Positions 24,701 to 38,200 of a stretch of DNA of 64,000 bases are shown one piece after another. Position numbers and translations under genes: made by a program. The stretch comes from Hirudinaria manillensis (lineage: Eukaryota > Annelida > Clitellata > Hirudinida > Hirudinidae). Where the stretch lies: contig CM067527.1 of the NCBI GenBank assembly GCA_034509925.1, forward strand, positions 6,057,001 through 6,121,000. Direction: 5' to 3'. Each line of letters starts with the position of its first letter. The first letter of the stretch is position 1. A model generated the notes under the pieces. It did no database searches. It saw only the letters and a list, made by a program, of their open reading frames with translations, and was not told the origin of the DNA.

Positions 24701-26792
24701 TATTTTAAATATTAAATATCTTAAATATTTTGCTAAATGGTTAATTTTTTTAAGTGCTCTTCCTCCTGTTCTCATTTGCTCTAATTAATTATCCTAATTG
24801 TGGTCAACAATGAGGCCCTCCTAGTTATGAGACTTATATTAATATTACAACAAATAAAATATAATTAACACCAAGAAATAAAATCAATATTGTAGCATTA
24901 TCAACAAATACTACAGCATAATTCGAAGTTACTATTTATTTGGTTTCAGAGTCAAACTATCTTCAAGAGTTTGAAGTCTCGGTCGAAAATAAAAACATTA
25001 CGGAACAATGTGCCGAATTTAGGAATCGAGCCATGATCCCTCAGGGAGCGCAGATACTTCTGTTCTGCAATCAGACGCTGCAAGGAAACCGCATCATCGT
25101 CAGAAGGTTGGAAAACTCGAAATTTGCACCCGAAAAGATTTCCATAGCCGAAATAAATGTCTTTTCGGTCAAGAAATACCCCAAACCACAAACTTATGAC
25201 TTCACCTTCAAAGGTAGGTAGAAAGGAGAGACTGGATTAAAGTTTAGGAAACTAACTTTTACTGGACAAAAGTATTCTGAAATTTGAATCATATTGATGT
25301 ACATGCTTCTTTTTTTTATAGCGCCGTTTGGGCACCCTATCTACCTGGGTGACAAGAACACAGATCAAAGGGGGACCCACTCATTCTATCTATCAGATTT
25401 TGCTGTCGACGGAAATCTTGACACCTGCTCGATAAGTTGCCTCTCTTGCGAAGGAAGAAATTCCAGTGACTCCGTCTGGTGGAAGGTTGACTTAGGGAAG
25501 AATAGACTCATTTCAGGAGTGCAGATATTACCTTGTTCGGATGAGGATGGTAAGATATTCAAACTGGTTGTAACTAGGCTTAAATTCAATAAAGGTTCTT
25601 TAGAAAAACAATTCAGTTGCTGTCGATTTATTCGAAACTTTGTTTCAACTTGATAATAATTGCAACTATATTAGAATATTTTCGATAATTTTGTGTTAAT
25701 ATTTATGCAAATCACGGCATGTTTTCATTTACGTTTTTTAAGATGCCAACTACTTGAAAGGCATTCGAATTGGAGTTAGTGCTAGCCAGGAATCGACCAG
25801 TAATTATACAAGATGTGGTGAGATTAAAACTGAGTTCAAGATTTTTCCCGGCTTTTGGCTCACCCTTAAGTGTGACAAAGACGTATTGGGGAGATTTCTG
25901 ATCATCGAGAGGATATCCTTTGCCCATCACAAGCCAGATTCAATTGCCATGGCTGAAGTGCAAATATACGTGAAAGATGGATCACTCCAAGAAGACTCGG
26001 CACCAAAAGGTATAAAAATTAACTAAATGGTAATGTTGTATCTTTAAAGAGTTTGCTTCCTGATGATAACAGATGAGATTGTGCCTCTGAAACAATGCAT
26101 TGATTTGGTTGATGTTATCACTTTATTGATTTGTAATTTGGCTTTATATCTTATAATTACTTATTAATCTTATAATATCTTATAATTACTTAGTACTTAT
26201 AATTACTTATAAGTAATCTGTAGTTTCAGGAATAGTGGCTGATTTCACAAGTCTCAATCGAAGAGTCAGTAATGGACTATGTAAGAGATTGTATCTATTC
26301 GTTAATATCTTATCCTCATTTTTTTTTAATCCGACAGAAATAAAGCAAAGCCAATTTCACTTCAAAGTATTACACGAATTAAAAGTTAAAGATAAAATTT
26401 AAAATCTCAAAATGCTTTAGATTGCAAATTTAGAAAAGAAAGCAAATAGTAGATCCAAAGTCTTACAATTCTTACATTTAAATCCCAAGGGTTCGTTACT
26501 TACGGTAATGGAGCAAGCCAAAGCGACACCCAATCCTCTTTCGGGCCCGACCTTGCCATCGACGGTGACATATTAACGTATTCGGGGGCCTGCGATCCAT
26601 GCTCCGATACAAAAATGCCAGGTGTCGCTTGGTGGGCAATCCACTTTGACATGGAGTTTGAGCTCACTGCTGTCGTCATAACCAGCAGTCCAATTAGAAG
26701 CGGTTTGTTTACATATTTGTTTGACTATCTGTAGAAATGCTAGATGTAATCGAAATGTAATTAATACATATATTTGCAAAAGTTTATTACTT

Positions 26793-26827
<35 letters not shown>

Positions 26828-28098
26828 TTACTTTTTGATTCATAATTCAAACTCATATTTAAAATTCAGATAATATGTCAGAGTCTATGCATGCTAGATA
26901 ATATTTATTAAAATTTATTAAACGATTTCTCGCAGAATCGAATTATTTGCAAGAATTCCGGGTAAAAGTAGGGGGGGCTGAGAACCACGAAGGGGTTATT
27001 TGTGCAGAATACGTGAACCGCACCTTAATAAACTTCAGCACCAAAATATATCTCCGTTGCAAATCACCAATCTTTGGGAACACAATAATGATCGAAAGGT
27101 TACCAACGTCGAAGTTTAGAAAGGACAAACTGGCCATTGCCGAGATTGAATTTTATGCCGCCAGAGATTTATCTCTTAATAATAAAGTCGAGATGAAGCT
27201 TAAATCATGTTAGTAAAGAATGAATTTAACTCTGAAAACAATTCTTGTAAATATTAAAAGTTTAATTTGAGTTTTCAAATGCAGGGAATGTCGTGGCTCT
27301 TGCAGAGGCTAAGGCTGGAAGTTTGGCAAAATATGCATACTCGAATCTCATGTTCTCTTGCAGTTTTTGTGGAGTTTACACAGTTTTCAATGGCTTCCGG
27401 ACAATTGTTGTGCTAAGTAAAGAAATAACGATAGTCGGCATCCAACTAAACCTCGTAAAAGACTTCGGTAATAACATAATTTTTAAAATACATAATCGAG
27501 GTTAAAATTAAACAATCAAAAATATGCATTGTACATTTCGTTTGAGTAGATTTATTAACCAGAACATGGAAAGGAATAATAAGCACGACGTGCAGATTAA
27601 TAATGCATTTGTTTGCTTACGTGTTGTAGAATATTAGGCAATAACAAAGATAAATTAAATAGGTAACAATTTTAATAACAATATGCAGATGCAATGGCAT
27701 ATGATTACATCATTTCATTTCATTATGTTCAAATTTATACTGGATTAATGCACAAAAGCAACCCTAATCGAATTTATTAAATTAAACATCCTCCTGTGAT
27801 AATTTAATAAATGACGTGATAATTCAATAAATTCCGTTCATTTTCAGACTCCGTAAATTTGCGAAATTTTCGCGTGCTGATAAACGTTTCTGGAAAGAAA
27901 TATGAATTCTGCAACGATTTCAAGAAAGGCAGTTTTAAAATTATCAGAAACGCTATAACTCTCGCCTGTATTCAACCATTGAAGGGCAGAAGGATTGAAA
28001 CGAAAGTCTACCAAAGGCAAACTAGGGTCAAACAGAGGGTCATTTCCAATATCACCGTTTACTTTTTGCCATCGAAGAAGTCAGAACAAAGAAGTTAG
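21759..28098 (+). CDS. Six-FTP-domain secreted or anchored protein, 16 exons
   Basis: Exons: 21759-21852 (ATG, hydrophobic FVLLCFVGFFVI), 21970-22020 (spacer), 22101-22262 A1, 22401-22628 B1, 22976-23194 A2, 23415-23681 B2, 24039-24089 (spacer), 24378-24593 A3, 24950-25213 B3, 25322-25549 A4, 25743-26009 B4, 26230-26280 (spacer), 26490-26702 A5, 26936-27208 B5, 27285-27467 A6, 27848-28098 B6. This totals about 1,005 residues. Every junction is phase 1 and all three spacers are exactly 51 nt, each ending in T that makes Trp with the following GG. A2-A5 show clear FTP features (LAVDDDPNTHSVACANC, FAVDGNLDTCSISCLSC, WWKVDLG); B exons end in SIAEINVF-type blocks. A1 and A6 are shortened and degenerate. 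The N-terminus could be a signal peptide or a type II anchor. The last exon may instead splice at 28093 into the next gene. Confidence 0.75.
26790..26827. repeat. (TC)n(AC)n compound microsatellite
   Basis: TC dinucleotides followed directly by AC dinucleotides inside the A5-B5 intron of the six-domain gene. Confidence 0.95.
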
Positions 28099-28491
28099 AG
28101 TCTATTTCGAAATCAGTTTTAAATTTGATTTACCAGATACGTATGTTAATTATTAATATTGCAATATATATATTTGTTTATTAACAATAAATTTTAACAC
28201 TACATCAAATAATACATTATGCAAGCAGTGTTTAATTAATAAGACATGTAGTATTTAAATAATGTTATTAATGAATGTATTAATAATAACAGCAAGTTAT
28301 TATATTATAGTAGCTCTAAACTCATATATAATAATCCGTTGAAGAAAAACAATTCTGATTTGAAGCAGTTCTCTCAAGTATCATTTCCCAGAACGTTTTC
28401 AACGTTGTCCCAATTTATACTTGAATTTATTTTATAATTATTCTATGCCAGTTCTTCTATCGTTTAACGTTCTTAATGGACATGCTTTCAG
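28099..28491. other. Intron or intergenic gap between two FTP genes
   Basis: AT-rich with no signal-peptide exon that would start the downstream gene. A possible donor at 28094-28095 and the acceptor at 28490-28491 are in matching phase, so this may be an ordinary intron of about 400 nt. Confidence 0.45.
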
Positions 28492-29247
28492 AACTTGATA
28501 TGAAGACACTGGAGTCTAGACAGAGTGACGCACCCGAGTCGACCAAGAAGGCCTCCAATGCCATCGACGGCAATTATGAGACCTACGCAAAAGCAGGGAC
28601 TACCAAGGTTGTGACCGCTGCTTGGTGGAGAGTTGACATGAAGAAGAATTACTACGTGAAGGGAGTTTCCATCGCAAGTGCAATAGATCCACAAGGTAAA
28701 GTTGTTTTTCCTTTCCAGTGGCGTATTCTTTAATTCAATGAAATAACATAAAATAAAATAAAAGAATCAGCCTTCTCAAGAAATATAATCGTTTTATGCT
28801 TATAATAACGTATGAACAACTGTTTAGGGATTATCAACAGATAGGGAACTGTCGAAACTTCAGGACTTAAGCTTGAACTCAACTCATAATGTTTTGCATT
28901 TATTTTATTATTTACTTCGATTCGACTCAATAAAAACGAAAAATTGATTATTTTATGTAGCTATTGCAATTGATCCCGTTTAATTTAATATTTCATTGGG
29001 TTGTCGTTTTTGTTTTCTCCAGAGGCTTACAACCTTCAACATTTCGAAGTCGTGGTTTTAACCGAGGATGATAAAGAGATGATTTGCCTCACCTATTGTG
29101 GAGTCGTATTTGGACCTGGTGATGTCAAAGACATCATTTGCGGTAAAGTATTGAATGGACGTCACGTTATGATAAGAAAGTTGCATCACGGAACCCTTAG
29201 GGACGAACTGTCGTTAGCCGAGGTGCAGATTTACATTGAGGATGAAG
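28492..29247 (+). CDS. Giant gene FTP domain 1 (exons A, B)
   Basis: Exons 28492-28695 and 29023-29247. Half A has NAIDGNYETYAKAG and AAWWRVDMKKNYYVKGV; half B has YNLQHFEVVVL, two Cys and LSLAEVQIYI. It lacks the CxxTCxxC cysteines of the later domains, so it is nearest to the single-domain genes. An unspliced ATG at 28476 could be an alternative start but gives no signal peptide. Confidence 0.75.
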
Positions 29248-32200
29248 GTAACTGAAAATCAACGATTGAAATTTGTAACGTAGTTATGTTTAATTACCAA
29301 ATATCAAATTAATAATTTTAATAATTATAAATTGAAATAGATAAAGTGAACCTACGTTTCCGTTAGTAAAAAATTGAATTTTCATGTACTGTTCGTTATA
29401 GTAATAATAACAACATATAATAACAAATTATAATAATAATATCATCAACAATAAAATATAATTAATCAGCAAATGTTGCCATAAATCCATAAAGCCTTCT
29501 CGAAAAGGCGGAGTTTAATAGCTTGAAATTATCTATGATAAAAATAAAGTATTAATAATAATATTAATAATAATACTAACATAGACAAATATTGGTAATT
29601 AATTTGACAAAAATTACATTTTTAATTTAAAAGAACTGACGCATTAGCTCAAGCTTTTTTATGAGATTTTTTAACATTTTATGATGATTTAACATTAAAT
29701 TTGGAACAGGCAGAGGTATATTTGGCGGTAAGTACAAAAACCAATTTAAATACCATCATTTAAGTATTAATAATATATCATTAATATAATGTAACATATT
29801 ATTAATAGTGCATTATGATAATATTATTATATTATAATATTGTTATGTCAGTTTTTACTAGTAGCTACCATTAATTTAATAAATACTTTAATAAAGTGAT
29901 AGTAGCTGTATGATCAATAAGCCTTATCACTAGTTTCAATAATGGTTACTGACAAGATTTTACTAGGCAATGTTTAGATTTCCTAAGAAATGATTAAATG
30001 TTTTATATCATGTCATTAACGATTCTATTACAAATTAAACTTGAATTTGACTTTCCAATTAACGTATAATCATAAAATAGGCCATACACGTGTGGCAGAC
30101 ATACACCTTTCTTGCAATCTTTAGGTTTTCTCTTTTTTTGAAAATAAACAAATAATTCGATAAAATGATCTTAGGACAACAAAAACTTAGCAAAAATGAA
30201 ACTCTAAATGAACGTGAGTATCGTCTCCGTTTTGCACGTCTTGAAGCTATAAAAATTGAGCGGATCTAATAATTTTTCATGATTATGTTTTAAACAGCCT
30301 GGAAACTAGATCCAGACATAGGGCGTAAGTTTTTTTTTTGTTTTGCGTGAATAGCGGGGGAGTAGTTTTCTGTGATTGAGTTCGCTTCAATAAAGACGCA
30401 TCACATCTCATCAAGTTTCATTATTGACGTAATAATTAAAATCAAATTCACTTAAACCTTAACAAGTCAATTCATTCAATCATATCCAAAAGGTTGGTTC
30501 CTTGAATCTCATGGCAAAAAGAGTGAGTTATGCTATGAGTGACTACATTACATAGAAGTTTATTATGATATATAAATATTTTAATATTATTAATTAATAT
30601 TATTATTATTATTAATAAATTCTATATTATTATACATAACCTTATATGATATATAAAGTTTGCATAAAAATGTTATATAAAACATTTTAATAGTAATAAT
30701 ATTATTAAATTCTATGGTGTTATATATAGTATTATAGTAACCAATATTTAATAACTGTACTATTATCGCAAACAATAATGATACTATTAACATTAATAAC
30801 AAGAAAGAAAGAAGGTCAAAATGGGCTAACATATATATCAAGTGATAAAAGGTGATCGGTTGTGGAATGTGGAACTCTGTGGAATTTCACGGATGAATTT
30901 CTGAGGACACTATAGTAACTTTAGTGGTTGAACAGTTGAGAGTAAATAGTGATAATAATAATAACAATAATATTTAAAATTATAACGGAGGTTAGTAAAA
31001 AATATTACAAACATACCACCTACACTGTCCAGTACTTCTCAAACAAGTTCGTTATTACTACGTGGCACATACCGTGGTGGCTCTGGACGGTCTTCCTGAA
31101 ACCTGCTCCAAAACGTGTCGCGATTGTCATGTCTCTGACTACCGCATAACTGGATATGGATGGTGGCAACACCAGCTTCAAAAAAGAACGACCATATCGA
31201 GCGTTGAAATACTTGCTTGTGACGACAGTGAGTACAACAGATTAATTTTAATGAAAATCATTTAAATTAAAGCTGTAATCAATTAATAAAAATATCAATA
31301 TTTAATGAAACAATAATAATAATAATAGTAAATCTATTAAATATTTGTTTCAATAGCTTTTAATGATTTGAAGGAATGATATCGCACTTACATGGAATGC
31401 TAATGCACTTATTATTCCCAACCATTAGAAATTTCCAGATATATATGTTTAAAATATAATTTTTAAAAACCAACCAAAAATATGATTTACGAATCTTAAA
31501 TTACGTCTGAATCTAACTTGATAGCAATGAATAACATTAAACAAAAATAAACACCTTCATCAAGGTATCGAATGCCTGCGCGACATAGTCGTGGGAGTAA
31601 CTGACAAGGAGAATGCAAGCCTGAACGATCTGAGAGTATGCGCATTCAACAAGAGATGCTTCAGGTCAATGAAGCATAGCATCGAAAGCCAGATGCCCTT
31701 GTGGCTAAAGCTGCAATGTAAGTCTCCTGTAACTGGCAACTATTTGGTCGTAGGCAGAACAAGGACTCCATCCCGTGCGTTATCCATTGCTGAAATAAAA
31801 GCCACAGACAGGGAAAACAAATACGTCAGCTTAACCACATTAGGTAAAGAAAGATGTTCGTCTAGGAATGATTTCATGCGAATAAAAAACGATTTGTAAT
31901 TTAATTAAGATATAATTCTACTTAATTTAATTCTACTGATTTTATTTTCCTTATTTAATCTCTTTCTAGATATCTAATTATCCAAACTGAAGCCTCTATT
32001 CCATATTAATCCATAATCCATATCAATACCGTATTACATGTATCTGCCTATTAACCAATCTGGTGCCCTCCTTACACTGTTATTGTAATTTATAATATAC
32101 ATATATATGGTATGTTTGGTCATATCATTAATTTCATCAAACTATTAAACATATGCAGATGAGATAAAAAACACAATGAATGAGCAAGGTTAGTTTTAAA

Positions 32201-35200
32201 CATATTTCAATATTTAAATTTTTAAATATCTATTATATTTTAACAAAGGGGAGTCTAAATTCGAGTTAGCCTCTCCCGAGTTAGAAACATCATTTTCCAA
32301 CAAATGATTTTATTGTTATACAAAATGGTAGGGACGAATTTTTATATTTATTAATATAAACAATGCTATGGAATTACTAAATCACATTTTTTTTTATAAA
32401 GTACCAGACTTCAATTCAGAGGAGAGTTAGTGTGGGTTCCTGTTAATTATTTAGGGATTTATTAAAAATATAACAACTAAACAATTGTGTTTATTACAAA
32501 TCGCAAATGATTTATTTTAAGTTTCTATTGATTTTCGTGTCCTATGTGCAAATTTCTGAAGTTATTTATTACCTTTCTCCAATTTCATTGATTTAGTGAA
32601 GAATCTTTAAATATTTAATCATTTAAGTATTACGCATACAAATTAAGGCTCCCTGATTATTTTATCGTTTCGCATTATCATCCGTGGTGGTATAGACGAT
32701 CAATGTGGACATTGTGACCTCATATGATGTTATGTCTGTAGGTAAATTATGAGTATGATGCCATGCATTACATATATTAACTAACCATCACCTTAAACTT
32801 TCATTGTGTTAAACGTACATTTCTCATATGATGCACATACATGTGAATGTAATATCTAATAAAATACCTTACAATTACTTATATTAAGTTGTCAACATAT
32901 TATAAAAATATTGTGTAGTCTTCGAATACCACAAAGAATGGTCACTAAAAGGGCTTGCCGGTACAACACGTCCAGAAGGTGAACTATGTTACACGTTATT
33001 AATGGGAGTTTTAACGACTTTTAAACGACATTTAAACTTTGCATAATTTACCCGTAACGATATTAATATTAATTAATTAATAGTTGCATGCTTAATTAAT
33101 TAATCAGTGCAATGATATATAGATCAAAAATAGTACAAATAAAAAAAGAAATAGTAATAATAATAATAATAATAACAGATGCATCTGCATATTTCAGATC
33201 ATATTAACTTTTAGCAGCTTACGTCATTTGATTGAAATAAATTTTAATCAAGATGCCAAATTAAGCTTCTAATGTTTATGAAAAATATTGCGAAGGAATA
33301 CTTCTTAAAACTTTACTTAATTTATAATAGATTGCTTTAATCAGATGTTTTAAAATTACATTTATAATTTAAATTTATGTGAAGAGATTACGAAATATTC
33401 TAAATTTACAAAATTCCATATTAAAAATTCACAACAACTTCTAATATCTAAAATATTTTTAATCCAAATAGTAAAATCAGGTGGTGAAGACGAAATGTTT
33501 AAACCAAGACCAAATGGACCGCATAGACGTAAGTTACTTATTGCAAGTATTTGACGTAATTATTATCAGGAAGAAAAAATACGATGTGGTGTTTAGGCTA
33601 TTGATTCGATTATATAATCAATATAATTCATTATTATAACCATTGCCAGAATATCCAGAGAACAGGCTCTTTGCATCCGAACCAAGGCCGCGTGAGTTGC
33701 GAAAATTATTAACAATTATTATTATACTTTTTAACTTTAAGTACTTTAATGACATCGTTTTGAAACAGCATGGAATGTTGATGACAAAGGACGTGCCTCC
33801 AATTGATGTTTAATTGAAGTGTTAAAATATTTAAATTAAGAATACGTCGAAATTTATATGTATGAAACCGTCATTAAAAAAAGATATTTATTTCTAAGGC
33901 TGGCAGAGACCAGAGACCGAAGTACCGACTGGGCCAGGTAGGATTAATAAATTATTTCAATTTCACAAGAAAATCTACGAGACCACACATTTTAATAACA
34001 ACACGATCGCCAATTTTGAACATTACACAATATAATTCATTATTATAACCAGTGCCACAATATCCAGAGCACAGGCTCTTTGCATCCGAACCAAGGCCGC
34101 GTGAGTTGCAAAAATTATTAATAATTATTATTATACTTGTTAACTTTAAGTACTTTAATGACATCGTTTTGAAACAGCATGGAAAGTTGATGACAAAGGA
34201 CGTGAGTGCCTCCTATTGATGTTTTATAGAAGTGTTAAAATATTTAAATTAAGAATGCGTCGAAATTTATATGTATGAAACCGTCATTAATAAAGTTATT
34301 TATTTCTAAGGCTGGCACATGATCTACCAAAATAAAACTTGTGAGTATTGCATAGTTATTTTTAAGTTCTAGCTTATACATCGGATATCTATGAAATTAA
34401 TTTTTCATTCGACTTTGTAATTAATCATTTCCGAATTTGGTGAAAAAAATGCAGTTTGTATTATTATTATCATATAAATGATGAAAATTAATGCATTTAA
34501 CATTTTTAACGAACCATTTGTGAATTTACAGATCACTTGATACCTCCAAAAAATCTCAAGAAGATTCAGTTCTACGTCTTGCCCGCTGCGGTAGCAGCTT
34601 TGGACGGTTACAGCGAAACTTGTTCTAAAACTTGCCTCCATTGTGACGATCCTGCATCTAAATTTGGATCGTGGTCGTTCAAATTTCCAAATGTTCAGAC
34701 AGTCTCAGAAGTTCATATACTTGCCTGTAAAGATGGTTTGTATTAACAAGAATTTGGCTACTAGAAATAAAACAAGACCGATGCTTGCCTAGTAATTAAG
34801 AATTGTCTTTGTAAAATTATGTACGAAAAATAAAATTTTAACAATTTGAGGAAGCGAATGTCTCGGAGAAATCGTTGTTGGAGTCAGCGATAGCGAAGAT
34901 CCAGATCACACCGCCCTCTCCGTATGCAGTAAAAGCTACAAATGCGTTCTCGAACAAGGAGTTCCAAGATGGTTGAAATTGCGATGTATCGCTTCAGTCA
35001 GAGGAAAATACTTATTCATCGTTAGAAACAAGAAACCATCACAAGCAATCTCAATTTCCGAAGTCAGAGTTCTCGACATTAACGGTGGCTTGGTCGACAT
35101 GAAACCAGGAGGTATCGCGTTTATTTTTTGATTCAAGATAAAATAACGTTTTGTCGTTTAATTAATCGTATTAAATCCAGAGACCGAAGTACCGACTGAG

Positions 35201-38200
35201 CCAGGTAAGATTAAGAAATTATTTCAATTTTACAAGAAAATGTCCGAGACATATTCAAATTAAGAATACGTCGTAATTTATGTGCATGGAACCGTCATTA
35301 ATAAAAGATATTTATTATCTAAGGCTGGCAGAGACCAGAGACCGAAGTACCGACTGAGCCAGGTAAGATTAATAAATTATTTCAATTTCACAAGAAAATG
35401 TACGAGACATATTCAAATTAAGAATACGTCGAAATTTATATGTATGGAACCGTCATTAATAAAAGATTTATTTCTAAGGCTGGCAGAGACCAGACACCAA
35501 AGTACCGACTGAGCCAGGTAAGATTAATAATTTATTTCAGTTTCACAAGAAAATTTACTATACCTTTCATTTGATGACATTTTATTAACGTTGTGATCGC
35601 CAAATTGATTATACAATATAATTCGCAATAACCATTGCCAGAATTATAACAATCTAAAATTTGATTTTGTTACTGATTATTTTTCTTTTTCATTCCTTAG
35701 TTTATGTTCATGAGGAGCCTCATAATGATCCAGAATTGGGTTATTTCTACATTTATCTTCTTTCAATTGCTGTTATTATTTCTTATTTATTATAACTTCT
35801 ATTTTTTAAATCATTTTAGCTAATGTTTGTTTACGTTAATTAATCCTAATGATGATATCACTTTCCAACAGAAGCTGACTATGAAAAATATTGTTAGCAT
35901 TTTAAATTATTACTTTTTCTTTTGCAAGTTAAATAGAATATTTTTACATGTTTATGTCAATTTATGCAAAGGTGATATTCTGATAATATTTATAATAATA
36001 ATGATAACATCAATAACAACAAAGCGAAATATGATTTTATTCTTATTTTCTCTAAAGTCCAAATTACAAATAAAATTACAATACAGATAAGACTGATCTG
36101 TTCAGACCTAACCCAGCCACCGGACTTCGTCCCCGTAAGGATACAGATGTCTTTTAAAATTAAAAATCTTTATTACTTATTATTTGACTGTGTCATTTAT
36201 TTATTTTTTAATTTGTTTATTTTTAAAACAGCATGGCAAGTCAATGAAAATGGAGGTGATTAGCATCTATTGATTTTTAGTTTATGTTAAAGACAAGATT
36301 TGTTCTATTTGTGAAAAGATAAATTTATCGAAAACATTTGACTAAATATTCAAAAACATTGTTAAGAGTTTAAATGTCTTTGTTATTTAAGAGCTTTTAT
36401 TATTCACTTTTACTTTTAAGACTGGTACCTCGTCACGGAAGATAGAAAATGTGAGTATTGAAAGACCGCGGATAATGTGACTGGAATAATTTAAAGCCTA
36501 AGAATTATTTTATTTTTAAAAGTTGAAAATTAACATAAGTCTTGGATAGATATGATACTTTACGATTCAAATTAAATTTTGTTAAATTTTTTACAATTTC
36601 ACCATTTCGATAGACTTACTAAAACGTCCGAAAAATACCAACAAAATTGGAAACTATCACATTCCAATTATGGAAGTTGCTTTGGACGGTTACCCGAACA
36701 CATGCACTAGAACGTGTATTGGATGCACTGAGGACATTGGGTCTGGGTTTGGCTGGTGGCACTACGAATTCCAAAGTGCCACAACTGTCTTTGAGGTTCA
36801 GATACTACCCTGCTCTGACGGTTAATACTTTTAATGATTTATTTATTAAAATTTAGTTAATCGGTACTCTAGATGGCATAGTTATAGCAATGTAACTGAC
36901 GTGATAAAATTATTGAAATCGATAACAGAAAGGGTAACAAAATTAATAACTTTTAGTTACTTTACTTAACAATAATTTTTAAAAAATCCAACATTTCTCC
37001 AACGCTTTAAAGGAATCGAATGTCTACGAGACGTTGTTGTCGGGGTCAGCGACCGGAAAACGTCTGACATTAACGATCTGAAATTCTGCAACGAAAATGA
37101 AAAATGCCAGCACGGAAAATGGACGCATTTCCGTTGCCATCATCCTGTCACTGGAAAGCATTTGATTATCATCAGGAAGAAGTCACCTACTAATGGGATC
37201 AATGAGCTTTCTATTGCTGAAATCAAAGTTAAAAATCAACAGGACGTTTATGTGGACATGACACTGAAAACTCCAACAGGTATTAGTAGCTTTTAAATTA
37301 GTCAATCTTAAATATATTATGTAATGTTGTTTATATTATTTAACCATGTTTGTAATTCCCATGTTATTATGGTTGATGTTATTCTTTTTCTAATAACAAT
37401 GATAGTAATAATAATAATAATTTGTATTTGAATGCTATTTGCATTTTCACAAGGACCCTCGGTTGCTAGTGACAGTGTCGGTGAGTTCAAAAATATAAAC
37501 TAATGTTTTTATTTTCCAATAAATTAAACAATTTGTCGAATATTTTGTGGCATGTGATTTAACCTTAACTAAAATTTTTATTTTTTAATTAATATTTATT
37601 CCAATGACACGTCATTTTATCATAATCAATAAGTGTTTTAAACCTTATACACGTTTGTATTTATTTTTGTCCAATGCAATTGTATTTTGTATTTACAATC
37701 ATTTCATGATAGTACCAATAATTTACCTAGCAAATAAATTTCATTTATACCTACATTGAGTAGATTTCAAGTAAATATATATTTATTCAGATATTTCACA
37801 TTTAATTGCTATTCATCCAATTTAAATTAAGTTACACAAAATAAACAAAATTGATTAAGTATTTGGCCATTTTCGACTTTAATTCTAGATAAAATAACGA
37901 TTTGATGTTTAATTAATCGTATTAAATCCAGAGACCGAAGTACCCACTGAGCCAGGTAAGATTAATAAATTATTTCAATTTCACAAGAAAATGTACGAGA
38001 CCACACTTTTTAATAACAACACGATCGCCAATTTGAACATTACACAATATAATTCATTATTATAACCAGTGCCACAATATCCAGAGCACAGGATCTTTGC
38101 ATCCGAACCAAGGCCGCGTGAGTTGCAAAAATCATTAATAATTATTATTATACTTTTTAACTTTAAGTACTTTAATGACATCGTTTTAAAACAGCATGGA

